64,000 nucleotides of DNA from Ignavibacteriota bacterium. Lineage in GTDB: Bacteria; Bacteroidota; Ignavibacteria; UBA10030; UBA6906. Shown here piece after piece: positions 39,108 through 47,903 of this stretch. The notes below the pieces were generated by a model that was given only the letters and a program-made list of their open reading frames with translations, did not search any database and had not been told where the DNA came from. The translations under genes and the position numbers were made by a program. The stretch spans positions 124,001 through 188,000 of the forward strand of contig JADJHP010000003.1 of NCBI GenBank assembly GCA_016707525.1, given 5' to 3'. Numbering within the stretch: position 1 is the stretch's first letter; each line of letters opens with the position of its first letter.

Positions 39108-39185
39108 CCGCACGGACCGGGCACGCGTTGGTGACTCTGCCGTCCGTTCGATATCCTGCATTCGGCCGGGAGGGTCTCCCCCCGG

Positions 39186-40178
39186 TCAAGCCATTTTTGC
39201 CGGAGCCGCCCGGGCGTACTTCGCCCGGTACTGCACCGGCGACAGGCCGGTGATCTTCTTGAAGGTCGTACGAAATGCTTTGGTGTCGGTGTACCCCGTC
39301 CGCTCCATGACCTCGGTGATGCCCGCCCGTGACCGCTCGAGATGCATCTTCGCAGATTCCACTTTCACCCGTTGCATGTACTCCACGACCGTGTTGGACG
39401 TCGCCTTCTTGAACCGGCGTTCCAGATTCCGCCGGCTGAGGGCGACCATGTCCGCAAGGGAGGCCACGGTGACGCGCTTCTGCACGTTCCGCTCGATATA
39501 CTCCTGGACCTTCCGGACGGCAACATCCTCATGTCCCTTCTGTCCCTTGAACATGAAGTAAGACGCCTGGCTCACGCGGTCGATCTCGATCTCATAGTAC
39601 TTTGCGATGAGCACAGCCAGAGGGCGGTCCACATACTTCTCCACGAGGTACAACAGAAGATTCCAGAATGAGTTCGCTCCGCCGCTGGAGTAGAGGCCAT
39701 TCTCGTCAGTGATCACCCTGTCCGATACCAGGTCCACCTCCGGATACATGGCGCGGAACTGCTGGTCCGCTGACCAGTGCGTTGAGCACTTCTTTCCATC
39801 AAGCAGCCCTGTCCCCGCGAGGAGGAACGCACCCACGCACAGGCTCGCAACTTCGGCCCCCTGTTCATGCTGTGACCGGATCCACGGAAAGAACGGACTG
39901 TTGTTCGTTACGACCTCTTCCATATCCCCGTTCACCGGAGGAATGATGATAAGGTCCGTGTGCGACACCGACCGTACCGAAGCATCGGGCTGCACAGCGA
40001 ACACCCCATCATAGGTCCGGGGAACCTTCGTGAGTGCCACCAGGTTGACATCAAAGCGGGGCCGTTCCCCCCGCCCCTCCAGGAAGGTGTTCGCGAGGAG
40101 AAAGGTCTTGCGTGCGCCCTCGATGCAACCGACGACGGCTGCACCTTCAGGCAACAGTATGGACACATGATGTTTCAT
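39186..40178 (-). CDS. AraC-family regulator with DJ-1/PfpI (GlxA-like) domain
   Basis: Transcription regulator of 330 residues. The N-terminal half (about 1-190) is a DJ-1/PfpI-like (class I glutamine amidotransferase-like) domain with the nucleophile-elbow motif ASLCVGAFLLAGTGLLDG and THWSADQQF, as in GlxA/FtrA-type activators. The C-terminal 100 residues carry the double HTH of AraC/XylS proteins (VASLADMVALSRRNLERRFKKATSNTVVEYMQRVKVESAKMHL ... FRTTFKKITGLSPVQYRAKY). ATG 40178 has AAGGTG upstream; the 52 residues before it are in frame but unlike the family. It is divergent from the SRPBCC gene, with the shared 174-bp region the likely control site for both. Confidence 0.9.
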   Translation of the reverse strand: MKHHVSILLPEGAAVVGCIEGARKTFLLANTFLEGRGERPRFDVNLVALTKVPRTYDGVFAVQPDASVRSVSHTDLIIIPPVNGDMEEVVTNNSPFFPWIRSQHEQGAEVASLCVGAFLLAGTGLLDGKKCSTHWSADQQFRAMYPEVDLVSDRVITDENGLYSSGGANSFWNLLLYLVEKYVDRPLAVLIAKYYEIEIDRVSQASYFMFKGQKGHEDVAVRKVQEYIERNVQKRVTVASLADMVALSRRNLERRFKKATSNTVVEYMQRVKVESAKMHLERSRAGITEVMERTGYTDTKAFRTTFKKITGLSPVQYRAKYARAAPAKMA

Positions 40179-40352
40179 CGGCTGCACCTTGCTCGAAGCG
40201 ATGGACGTTGTGACGGTAGTGCAAGTATAGCGAACGCGTGTGTCGCATTCAACCCCCAAGAATGCCGTTTTTGCACCTTGCGCAATTGCCCCCAGAGTGA
40301 CACATTGCGACATAGCCGGCATCACCCGGCACAATCATCAAGAGGAGGACAC

Positions 40353-40787
40353 ATGAAGATCACTGTTTCCACTGCAATTGCAGCTCCGCTCGCTGACGTG
40401 TGGCGCGCCTATACGACACCGGAGGATATCAAGGCCTGGAACGCAGCGTCTCCGGATTGGCATACAACCGCCGCTGCGGTTGATCTTCGCGTGGGTGGAA
40501 CGTTCACCTCCCGCATGGAGGCCAAAGATGGCTCGTCCGGCTTTGACTTTGCCGGAGAGTACACCGCGATCATTCCCCTGCAACGGATCGCATACACGTT
40601 CGGGGGGCGCGTCGGCGTTGTCGAGTTCGTTGATGGCCCGACCGGCGTCACCGTGAGAGTGACATTCGATAGTGAAGAAACGCATACCGAGGAACAGCAG
40701 CGTGCCGGCTGGCAGGCTATCCTGGACAATTTTTCTCGCCATATGATATCGCTGACTGCGGGCGGGAAGGATGCCACGGCACGCTGA
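40353..40787 (+). CDS. SRPBCC (AHSA1-type) protein
   Basis: Cytosolic START-fold protein of 144 residues. It has the AHSA1 pattern: an N-terminal strand with VSTAIAAPLADVWRAYTTPEDIKAWN, the DLRVGGTFTSRMEAKDGS turn, the FAGEYTAIIPLQRIAYTFGG strand pair, and the C-terminal helix EEQQRAGWQAILDNFSRHM. The family binds small hydrophobic ligands or activates other proteins; the actual role is unknown. AGGAGG lies five bases before the ATG, the best ribosome site in the window. It is followed at short distance by two reductase genes in the same direction and is divergent from an AraC-type regulator, which probably controls the set. Confidence 0.88.
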   Translation: MKITVSTAIAAPLADVWRAYTTPEDIKAWNAASPDWHTTAAAVDLRVGGTFTSRMEAKDGSSGFDFAGEYTAIIPLQRIAYTFGGRVGVVEFVDGPTGVTVRVTFDSEETHTEEQQRAGWQAILDNFSRHMISLTAGGKDATAR

Positions 40788-40856
40788 TGGGCAGACGGGG
40801 CGCACCATGGAACTGACGAGACCCACCAGTTGACAACCAGGGACACGGAGAAGCGC

Positions 40857-41437
40857 ATGAGAGCTCTCAAGATCTTCGAACACATTTCGCTGGACGGTGT
40901 GATCCAGATCTCCGGCGAAGCAAGCGATTTCCCCTATGGCGACTGGACCGCCCCTATCGGAGTCCCGCTGGCCGGGATGCGGTCACTGCCGCGCAGGGGG
41001 GGAGGTTCGATCTCCTGCTCGGCCGTCGCACGTACGATATCTGGTCAGGCTACTGGCCGCACGCGCCGGCCAGCCCGATCGCGGACGGCATCAATGCCGC
41101 AACGAAGTACATCGTCACGCAGCATCCGGAGAGTCTTGCATGGGGACCCTTCGAGGGCCTTGGCCCGGATACCGCTGCAAGTGTTCGCCGCATCAAGTCG
41201 CTAGCCGGTCCGGATCTTATCCTCTGGGGGAGCGCCACGCTGACTTCGACGTTGCTCGAACAGGGGTTGGTGGATGAAGTCACGCTGATCGTCTATCCCG
41301 TCCTGTTGGGCACCGGAAAACGCTTCTTCGCGGAGGGAACCCCCGCACGTGCATTCGAGCTTGTCAGCACAAAGGCTTTCCCGTCCGGGATCGTCTTCAG
41401 CACCTACAAGGTCTCCGGGCCTCTGATGAACGGATGA
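40857..41437 (+). pseudogene. Dihydrofolate-reductase/RibD-C-like protein, one frameshift
   Basis: Reductase-fold protein of about 193 residues when repaired. The N-terminus (MRALKIFEHISLDGVIQISGEASDFPYGDW) and the later GRRTYDIWSGYWPHAP, LILWGSATLTSTLLEQGLVDEVTLIVYPVLLGTGKRFF are typical of the small DHFR/RibD-C group. The frame changes within the G7 run 40996-41002; one added G joins ...RSLPRRG to GRFDLLLGRRTYD. Members of this group are mostly uncharacterised NADPH-dependent reductases rather than true DHFR. It lies between the SRPBCC gene and a second homologue. Confidence 0.8.
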
Positions 41438-41512
41438 TCCGACAACGCGGCTTCGTCCATGACACTATGGACGTCGTACTCTCTCACTCCCTATCACCGA
41501 AAGGCACCGTGC

Positions 41513-42067
41513 ATGGCACAGCTCACCGTCTTCAACTTCATCACAGTGAACGGCGCCTACAAGGGTCCGGGCGGAGACATCCAGTGGCACAGACATGGTG
41601 CTGAAGAACAGGAGTATGCCGCCAAAGGGGCGAACTCGCCGAGCACGCTGCTCTTTGGACGGAAGACCTACCAGATGATGGCCTCCTGGTGGCCGACCCC
41701 GATGGCGTTGCAGAGCATGCCGGACGTGGCCCGCGGGATGAATGCATCGCAGAAGATCGTCTTCTCCCGGACGTTGAAGAAGGCAGCATGGGAGAACACC
41801 AGGCTCATTGCCACCGATCCGGTCAGGGCGATCAAGCGGATGAAGAAGGACGGGAAGGACCCCCTCACGATCCTCGGAAGCGGGAGCATCGTTACCCTGT
41901 GTGCGGAACACGGGCTCATCGATGAATATCAGATCATGGTGGATCCGGTGCTCATCGGATCAGGAACGCCGATCGCGAAGGCCCTGACACACCATGTGGA
42001 TCTGAGACTCGTGTCACACAGAGTGTTCACCAGCGGAGTAGTCCTCCTGCGGTATCAACCCCGGTAA
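41513..42067 (+). CDS. Dihydrofolate-reductase/RibD-C-like protein
   Basis: A protein of 184 residues of the same fold as the gene just upstream. MAQLTVFNFITVNGAYKGPGGDIQWHRHG is followed by TLLFGRKTYQMMASWWPTP, the nucleotide-binding GSGSIVTLCAEHGLIDEYQIMVDPVLIGSGTPIAK, and a C-terminal strand GVVLLRYQPR. There is no deaminase domain, so this is not a riboflavin-synthesis RibD. ATG 41513 matches homologue starts; the frame is open from 41459 but those residues look untranslated. Its function is inferred only as NAD(P)H-dependent reductase. The two adjacent homologues may be a diverged tandem duplication. Confidence 0.85.
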   Translation: MAQLTVFNFITVNGAYKGPGGDIQWHRHGAEEQEYAAKGANSPSTLLFGRKTYQMMASWWPTPMALQSMPDVARGMNASQKIVFSRTLKKAAWENTRLIATDPVRAIKRMKKDGKDPLTILGSGSIVTLCAEHGLIDEYQIMVDPVLIGSGTPIAKALTHHVDLRLVSHRVFTSGVVLLRYQPR

Positions 42068-42071
42068 GCAG

Positions 42072-42092
42072 GTCGCTCCTGCCAGGAGCGAC
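42072..42092. terminator. Tight hairpin after the second reductase gene
   Basis: GTCGCTCCTG (42072-42081) and CAGGAGCGAC (42083-42092) are perfect inverted copies around a single base, so about eight pairs can form with a small loop. It begins five bases after the stop. There is no U-tract. Confidence 0.4.
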
Positions 42093-42222
42093 ACTACCCC
42101 GGGGGGGGCGTTACTTCACGTGAAGGCACTGGTCCGCTGTTTCCAGGATCGCATCACGTTCTCCCCGCCGATCCGCGTTGCAGGACCGGAGACCTGCACG
42201 CCGGGGGAAGGGGGGAAAGAAG

Positions 42223-42255
42223 ACAGGCCGCCGGTACATCATACCGGCGGCCTGT
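42223..42255 (-). terminator. Terminator hairpin of the CsgG-FadL operon
   Basis: A 14-bp perfect stem, ACAGGCCGCCGGTA (42223-42236) with TACCGGCGGCCTGT (42242-42255), encloses a 5-nt loop. It lies 22 bases past the stop of the minus-strand porin gene and, on that strand, is followed by CTTCTTTCC. Confidence 0.65.
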
Positions 42256-42276
42256 GGGCTGGACTGCAGGGGGATC

Positions 42277-43509
42277 TCAGAAGTAGATGATCGCCGAAAC
42301 GCTCACCATCTGCGAAAGGTACTCACTGGTGGCGGTATTCGTTGCCGTCATCGCGAACTTCTGCTCCCAACTCGTCTGGGAATAGGTCACATCAAGTGCT
42401 ATCGCACCGCCGATGAAACCGGTACCGACGCTGAAGCCTGTGCCCGCGACCTGTCCATCGGGCTTATCATTGACATCCCAGTTGGCGCGCAGTGTTGGCA
42501 CCGTATGGAAGCCGGCCCTCACCGGGATGACTCCTGCACGGGTCACGATAAGATACTCAGCGCCCACGCGGATCTGATTCAGGTCCTGCTCACTGGCACT
42601 CAACTTGATCGTGTCCTGGCGCTCGATCCCCGCCTGGGTCCGCCCCTTCCGGTACAGTTTGCGGTCACCGTAGAGCCGCGATTCGAAGTCGAACGCAATG
42701 GTCAGATTCTCACCGATGCGCCCAGAAGCACCGACGCCGAACATGAGCGGGACCTGGACCGAATTCTCGAAGCTCCCCTGCTCATCCACCCGCGTACCGG
42801 TGCTCCATTTGTAGTCGCCCTCCACCTTCAGATCGAAGGGTGTCCGCACGGTCGCCCCGACCTTGATCGGCACCGGGGTCTTCATTCCTTCAAAGTCGAT
42901 CAGCAGGCCTGCCGTGAAATTCAGGCCTTTGTACGAGCCATTGTTCTCATCGAAGCCGAACGGTGTTGTACCCTTGGTCGTGGTCTTATTGTCGAAGTTG
43001 CCCAGCCAGATATTCGCCGTGCCGCCCACGTAGATCATCGGATGCAGCTTGATGCCGATGCCCGGGGTCAGGGTGTTGGCGCCACCATTCGATTCGTACT
43101 CCTCGTCATTCACATCATACTTCTGAAAGCTGTCGAGTTGCTTCTGGAACGCAACGGCAGGGACGATGTTGATCTTGCCGGCATGCAAGGGGAACGCGAT
43201 ACTTGCGAAGTTGTACGTGAAATGCGACTGGTTGATCGAGTAGTTCACCGCCGGGCGGGTCGGGTTCTCATACTTGAACTGCTCGCCGATCCACCGTCCG
43301 ACCACCGAGAACTCCGAACGCTCGAGCTGTCCGAGTCCTGCCGGGTTCCACGAGATCGCCGTGGCATCATCCGCCAACCCGATGAATGCACCACCCAAGC
43401 CCTCTGCGCGCGCGCCGGCGCCCGTGACGTTCCAATCTTCCTGCGCAACGGCAGGCAATGCCACGAGGATCGACAGTGCGACAACAATGAGTATCATGCG
43501 GACCTGCAT
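42277..43509 (-). CDS. OMPP1/FadL-like outer-membrane porin
   Basis: An outer-membrane beta-barrel of 410 residues. The signal peptide MQVRMILIVVALSILVALPAVAQ is cut before EDWNVTGAGARAEGLGGAFIGLADDATAISWNPAGL, the N-terminal hatch motif of the FadL/TodX/OMPP1 family. Alternating strands such as YNFASIAFPL and VPIKVGATVRTPFDLKVEGDYKW follow, and the protein ends on VSVSAIIYF with a terminal aromatic. The family passes fatty acids or hydrophobic compounds across the outer membrane. It starts 30 bases after the stop of the CsgG-like gene on the same strand, so the two are cotranscribed; a functional link is not established. Confidence 0.87.
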   Translation of the reverse strand: MQVRMILIVVALSILVALPAVAQEDWNVTGAGARAEGLGGAFIGLADDATAISWNPAGLGQLERSEFSVVGRWIGEQFKYENPTRPAVNYSINQSHFTYNFASIAFPLHAGKINIVPAVAFQKQLDSFQKYDVNDEEYESNGGANTLTPGIGIKLHPMIYVGGTANIWLGNFDNKTTTKGTTPFGFDENNGSYKGLNFTAGLLIDFEGMKTPVPIKVGATVRTPFDLKVEGDYKWSTGTRVDEQGSFENSVQVPLMFGVGASGRIGENLTIAFDFESRLYGDRKLYRKGRTQAGIERQDTIKLSASEQDLNQIRVGAEYLIVTRAGVIPVRAGFHTVPTLRANWDVNDKPDGQVAGTGFSVGTGFIGGAIALDVTYSQTSWEQKFAMTATNTATSEYLSQMVSVSAIIYF

Positions 43510-43539
43510 ACGCTCTCCTGGGATGAGGGGGAATGAGGA

Positions 43540-44721
43540 TTATTTCACTACGATCTTGTCGCCGACCTTGATCGCCTGTTCCTTGTCCACGACGCGCACC
43601 TGCGCAACCTTCTGCTGCACCTGCACCACCACCAATTCGCCGAGCTTGGTCACCTGATGGCCAAGGACCTCACCGGTGGATGGGTGCTTGATCTCCTTCC
43701 CTTCGCGGAACGCGACGCATTTCGATCCTTTGCGCACGCCTTTGAGCGAACCCACATCGACGTAGAACGTATCGCCTTCCAGACTGACGATGAACCCTTC
43801 AACGATCGGCAGTTCATTGTAGATCATGATCGCGAGCGCATCCACCGCCTTCTCAAAATCCTCGACGTCGGAGCCCTCGACCTGCTCGCTGCGCGCAACG
43901 ATGGTCTCTCCGGTCTCGGTGTCGATGATCCGCGCACTCACCTTGCCGCCGTCACGGGATTGAATGGCCGACGTGAGGATGATCGCGTCAGCACCTGCGA
44001 TCTTGCCTACCTGCACGGCCGTTGCCTCATCCACGGCCCCGGAGACCTGCAACTGTTGCTCCGAGAGAACCTTGTCGAGCGCTGCACGTTCGATCACCTT
44101 GAACCGGCGGAGGTTGACGAGCTGGGTCACCATCTTGTCGGTGAGCGCATCCCCATACTGTTCCAGATCGCCCTTCAGGGTGATGGGGATGACGCCCACG
44201 CCAAGGCGTGAACCAACCTGTGTGACCCTGGACGGATCGTAGGTCAGCGCTCCCACGGGGAGCGTCCCCGTCCGATTCGTTTCCATGCGCGAACGGTCGG
44301 CAGTGTCGTCCTCCGTGCGGGTCCGCGACGGTTTCCCTGGCTTCGTCGCCAGAGGGGCCGGACCGGTCCCCCGGATCAGATCGATATACTCGCTCGCCCG
44401 TTCACTCGACGTGTATGCCGCCGAGAGTTCGAGTTCCTTCAATGCTGCCTGGTTCTCGCCAAGGAAATAGTGACAGACGCCGATCTCTCGATGAGGGAAA
44501 TACTCGATGAACCGCGTCCCGTAGGTGCGCTTGCGGGAGGCATCCTCGAATTCCAGGGACATGGCACTGCGGAATTCCTGGATCGCCCGGAGCCAATCCT
44601 TCTTCTCGACGTAGTCCATCCCATCGGAATAATACTGATAGAACTTGGATTGGCCCGCAGCGGCACTTGACGCGATGATAAGAAGACATACTGCGGCGAA
44701 CGCAGACTTTCGCAGGGTCAT
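43540..44721 (-). CDS. CsgG-family protein with N-terminal TPR-like region
   Basis: Exported protein of 393 residues. The signal peptide (MTLRKSAFAAVCLLIIASSAAAG) is followed by a short helical TPR-like region (about 27-110), a Thr/Arg-rich linker, and a CsgG domain (about 170-300; LGVGVIPITLKGD...ALTDKMVTQLVNLRRFKVIERAALDKVLSEQQLQ...AGADAIILTSAI). The C-terminal 85 residues (GDTFYVDVGSLKGVRKGSKCVAFREGKEIKHPSTGEVLG...) resemble a FlgT-type beta-barrel. No lipobox cysteine is evident, so it is probably soluble periplasmic. CsgG itself forms the curli secretion channel, but this subgroup is more often a periplasmic or envelope adaptor. It is the first gene of the two-gene operon with the FadL-like porin. 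Confidence 0.8.
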   Translation of the reverse strand: MTLRKSAFAAVCLLIIASSAAAGQSKFYQYYSDGMDYVEKKDWLRAIQEFRSAMSLEFEDASRKRTYGTRFIEYFPHREIGVCHYFLGENQAALKELELSAAYTSSERASEYIDLIRGTGPAPLATKPGKPSRTRTEDDTADRSRMETNRTGTLPVGALTYDPSRVTQVGSRLGVGVIPITLKGDLEQYGDALTDKMVTQLVNLRRFKVIERAALDKVLSEQQLQVSGAVDEATAVQVGKIAGADAIILTSAIQSRDGGKVSARIIDTETGETIVARSEQVEGSDVEDFEKAVDALAIMIYNELPIVEGFIVSLEGDTFYVDVGSLKGVRKGSKCVAFREGKEIKHPSTGEVLGHQVTKLGELVVVQVQQKVAQVRVVDKEQAIKVGDKIVVK

Positions 44722-44874
44722 GGTGATCTCACGGGATTGAAGTGGTACAACGAAGATACGTGAATCGCGCTCTCATGTCAATGGTCCCCCGCTTCCCCGG
44801 ACCCACTCCCAGCACCCATTTTGGGCGCTTTTGGAGGGATCTCGCCCGGGCACCGTGGTCACGCAATGTGGAGA

Positions 44875-44888
44875 CGGCAGATCTGCCG
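44875..44888. repeat. 14-bp perfect palindrome
   Basis: CGGCAGATCTGCCG reads the same on both strands. It lies about 90 bases before the RibD-like gene, in the gap to the divergent CsgG gene, where an operator would be expected. Chance is not excluded. Confidence 0.3.
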
Positions 44889-44974
44889 CCCCGGAGGGGT
44901 GGTTGCACGATCGTAGAATCGTTATCTTGGTAGAGATCGCTCACACGACACTTCACACACCGGGGGATGATCCG

Positions 44975-45661
44975 ATGCGCCCACATATTATTTGCCACAT
45001 GGCCTCATCCATTGACGGCCGGATCGACGGCTCCACCCTTGCCTCCCTCATGGGGAAGGGCGAATACGAGCGCACCGGGGCCTCACTCCGCGGCGATGCA
45101 TGGATCTGCGGGAGGACCACCATGCAGATGCACTTCGCGGAGAAACGGCGCTTCACTCCCCGCTCCCGCAAGCAAGCCGCTTCCCCATCGGTCCATGTCG
45201 CAACGCGCGCACGCTCCTATGCCATCGCGGTCGACACCAGGGGAACACTTCCGTGGGCAGGAAATGACATCGATGGGGACCATCTCCTCTGTATCACGAG
45301 TGAACGCGTGACTCTGGAGTACCTTGCGGACCTGAGGAAGAAGAAGATCTCCTACATCGTCACGGGAGGGATAGGGGTGGATCTCGGAAAAGCGGTACGC
45401 CTTCTCCGGAAGCACTTCGGGATCAAGCGGCTTCTTCTTGAGGGAGGTGGACACATCAACGGAGGCTTCATGCAGGCCCGGCTCATCGACGAGATCAGTC
45501 TCCTGCTCATCCCCGGGATCGACGGACGGGCAGGAGTCCCAACAGTGTTCGACGGCGTGGGGCCGGAGCACACGCATGCCGTTCCCCTGCGCCTGACGTC
45601 CGTCACGAAGCGGAAGAACGGCACCCTCTGGCTCCGCTACACGGTCCTGAACAAGAAGTAG
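44975..45661 (+). CDS. RibD-C/dihydrofolate-reductase-like protein (third copy)
   Basis: Reductase-fold protein of 228 residues. MRPHIICHMASSIDGRIDGS is the pterin/flavin-pathway RibD-C start pattern. GDAWICGRTTMQMHF, the Rossmann stretch DLRKKKISYIVTGGIGVDLGKAVRLL, and KRLLLEGGGHINGGFMQARLIDEISLLLIPGIDGR match the RibD C-terminal reductase domain closely. It lacks the deaminase domain. It is more similar to true RibD reductases than the two homologues at 40.9-42.1 kb. GGGGGATGA precedes ATG 44975. No other riboflavin gene lies nearby, so the substrate is unknown. Confidence 0.85.
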   Translation: MRPHIICHMASSIDGRIDGSTLASLMGKGEYERTGASLRGDAWICGRTTMQMHFAEKRRFTPRSRKQAASPSVHVATRARSYAIAVDTRGTLPWAGNDIDGDHLLCITSERVTLEYLADLRKKKISYIVTGGIGVDLGKAVRLLRKHFGIKRLLLEGGGHINGGFMQARLIDEISLLLIPGIDGRAGVPTVFDGVGPEHTHAVPLRLTSVTKRKNGTLWLRYTVLNKK

Positions 45662-45824
45662 GGCCGGAGGGTCTACGTCGGTTCTGCGCATGCACGGACG
45701 AGGGGCCCGCGTCATCGATCCGGATGCATCCGGCATCAGTGAGGAGAAGATCCGACATCTGCAGGACCCATCGAGAGGGGAGGAAGGTTCACGATCCATT
45801 GCCGGGATCGTCCCATTGGGGGCC

Positions 45825-46274
45825 TCAGGGCGTCGCGTACTTCTTGATGACGAGGTACTTCAACTCCGTGTCGCCCGGATTGCGGATGCCGTGAAGTGAG
45901 TCCGGCGGGCAGTAGAAGCTCGTGTACGGGCGCACGACGCGGGTCTCGCCATTCAGGATCACTTCCGCCGTGCCTTCCAGTACGAAGAAGAACTCATCCT
46001 CCGCGTGCTTGTGCGGTGCGTGCGTCGCTGCATGCGGCCCGACAACACTCATCTTCAGCGTGCGGCCATCCAGGAACTCCTTCCCCACGAACCAGTACTG
46101 ATACCCTGCCTTCGTCGACTCGATGCGTGCCGGGCTGAATTCGCTCACGCATTCGTTCAGCGTGAAATGCCTGGCCGGCGCCGAAGGTGGATGAGCGGCA
46201 TCCTGCGCGTTCATGCCGACTGCAGCGACGATCATGATCACGCCTGCGTACACCACACGTCTTGGCTTCATCAT
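45825..46274 (-). CDS. Exported cupin-domain protein
   Basis: Small secreted or periplasmic cupin of about 149 residues. A signal peptide (MKPRRVVYAGVIMIVAAVGMNAQ) precedes a single cupin barrel with the metal motif HAPHKHAEDEFFFVLEGTAEVILNG (motif 1, with the usual HxH...E ligands) and PPDSLHGIRNPGD (motif 2, with the His). The bound metal and substrate are unknown. ATG 46274 follows GAGGAG at four bases; the adjacent ATG 46271 is equally possible. It is the last gene of the patatin-ICMT-cupin operon. Confidence 0.82.
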   Translation of the reverse strand: MMKPRRVVYAGVIMIVAAVGMNAQDAAHPPSAPARHFTLNECVSEFSPARIESTKAGYQYWFVGKEFLDGRTLKMSVVGPHAATHAPHKHAEDEFFFVLEGTAEVILNGETRVVRPYTSFYCPPDSLHGIRNPGDTELKYLVIKKYATP

Positions 46275-46302
46275 CTTCTCCTCTGATCGGACCATCCGTT
46301 GT

Positions 46303-46869
46303 TCAATAGATCCCCGGGATCAATCGCTTCGTCGCCGCTTGATACACCCGGTATTCGTCGCCGAACGCACCGAGGAGTGCCTCCTCTTCCACCCTGATCC
46401 TGTACAGAAATGCTGCGGCGATCGGCACAATGATCACAAGCACGCTCAGAGAGTTCATGAAATAGACGCCAAGGCCAAAGAACGAAAGCAGGGTCCCTGC
46501 ATAGGCCGGATGACGGATGACACCGTACAGCCCCGTCTTCACGATCCGGTGGTCCTTCGCAATGGCCACGTCAACAGTGAAATGTTGCTTCAGTGACATG
46601 ATAGCGCACCAACGCAGCGCGATGCCCGACAGGATGAGCACCAGACCGGCAATGCCCGTTCCGGTGGCATCCGTACCCCAATGGCCGACTCGCTGTTTGG
46701 AGAGCACGATGCCACCTGTCACTCCCACCGTGATCGCGATCCACAAGAAGCGGAGCGAAGAGCGGTCAAGGCTCTTCTCTCCCCCATCTGACCGCTTCAC
46801 CTGTGAGAGGATGACCTCGGAGGAGATCCAGAGGATCGATACTGCCATGACGACGAGCGAGGTCTCCAT
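46303..46869 (-). CDS. Isoprenylcysteine carboxyl methyltransferase (ICMT)-like membrane protein
   Basis: Membrane methyltransferase-like protein of about 188 residues with four to five helices. The C-terminal half has the ICMT/PEMT SAM-binding pattern: LYGVIRHPAYAGTLLSFFGLGVYF, then YRIRVEEEALLGAFGDEYRVYQ at the end. Bacterial relatives methylate unknown lipids or carboxyls. ATG 46869 (METSLVV) has AAAGG eight bases upstream; a GTG nine bases further up is in frame. It begins 13 bases after the patatin stop and ends about 30 bases before the cupin start, so all three are probably cotranscribed. Confidence 0.83.
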   Translation of the reverse strand: METSLVVMAVSILWISSEVILSQVKRSDGGEKSLDRSSLRFLWIAITVGVTGGIVLSKQRVGHWGTDATGTGIAGLVLILSGIALRWCAIMSLKQHFTVDVAIAKDHRIVKTGLYGVIRHPAYAGTLLSFFGLGVYFMNSLSVLVIIVPIAAAFLYRIRVEEEALLGAFGDEYRVYQAATKRLIPGIY

Positions 46870-46881
46870 ACTGCGCACCTT

Positions 46882-47826
46882 TCACAAAAGACGTAGAAGG
46901 GACGGCATCGCCGCCCGGGCAGCGTCATAGCCGCACCGGATGAGAGCTGCTCCCTTGTGAAAGTCCAGCATATCGAATTCCTCCACCGCCGGATCGATCA
47001 GCAGATCGGGGGGCGTGCGCTGAAGCTGGAGTTGGATGAGATTATGCGCGCTGATCGAGATCGCCTGCATGGACACCCGGAACGCGGTGGGATAGTATGG
47101 ACTCCTGGGGGTCCTTGACCGGACCGGGACCCTTCGCAGGGTCCGGTTGAGGCGCGGATACCGGCCGGCCTTCATCGCCTCATTGAGCCATGCCGGGACC
47201 ACCCGACGCTTTCCGGGGGCATCGCGCTTCGCAATGCGCTCGCCGATCCTCGCCCGCAACCGGCTCGGATTCGGTGTGACATCGACGGCAACGGTCAGCC
47301 CGGAAGAGAGGCCGGCTGCAACGCTCACGGGCACAGGATTCGAGAGTCCTCCATCGATGAGATACCGCCCATCATTCAACACCGGCTGAAGGAGCCCGGG
47401 GATCGCGATGCTGGCAAGAATGGCCTCCACGAGCGGACCCCGATCGAACACGATGCCTTCGCCCGTCATCAGATCGGTTGCAACAGCCCTGAACGGGATC
47501 GGGAGGTCTTCGATGCGGCACGGTCCCGTCAGGCTCGCAACGAACTTCCTGACCGATGGGGCGCTGATGAGGCCGGACGACGAAAGGCCGGGAAGGAGGA
47601 TCTTCGTCACGCGGAGGGTATGCATCGACACGATCACCTCCACCATATCCAGCGCACTCATACCGGACGCGTACAATCCCCCGACGAATGCACCGATGCT
47701 CGTCCCCGCGACGGCGCGGACGGGAACACCATACTCCTGGAGGCACTTGAGCACCCCGATGTGAGCCAACCCGCGTGCGCCTCCGCTGCCGAGGACCAGA
47801 GTGATCCCTCCATCAGATGCAGGCAT
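46882..47826 (-). CDS. Patatin-like phospholipase (RssA-type)
   Basis: Serine acyl hydrolase of 314 residues. The oxyanion-hole motif GSGGARGLAHIGVL (about residues 13-26), the nucleophile elbow GTSIG (Ser about 43), and the catalytic Asp in DGGLSNPVPVSVA (about 164) are all present, as expected for an active enzyme. There is no signal peptide. It resembles the RssA/NTE group that cleaves membrane lipids. A long C-terminal basic region (RARIGERIAKRDAPGKRR) may favour membrane association. First gene of the three-gene operon. The start ATG 47826 lacks a clear ribosome site. Confidence 0.9.
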   Translation of the reverse strand: MPASDGGITLVLGSGGARGLAHIGVLKCLQEYGVPVRAVAGTSIGAFVGGLYASGMSALDMVEVIVSMHTLRVTKILLPGLSSSGLISAPSVRKFVASLTGPCRIEDLPIPFRAVATDLMTGEGIVFDRGPLVEAILASIAIPGLLQPVLNDGRYLIDGGLSNPVPVSVAAGLSSGLTVAVDVTPNPSRLRARIGERIAKRDAPGKRRVVPAWLNEAMKAGRYPRLNRTLRRVPVRSRTPRSPYYPTAFRVSMQAISISAHNLIQLQLQRTPPDLLIDPAVEEFDMLDFHKGAALIRCGYDAARAAMPSLLRLL

Positions 47827-47903
47827 GGTCTGCGATCGGTGTACTGATTTTCATGATTTTTTTCATCATCTTGATGCGTTGACCATCATACTCGGAGATG
47901 TCC

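Noticed and set aside
42178..43536. A 452-codon open frame on the plus strand opposite the FadL-like porin
   Set aside because: The minus-strand product has a signal peptide, family hatch motif and terminal aromatic residue; the plus-strand frame has none and spans the operon terminator.
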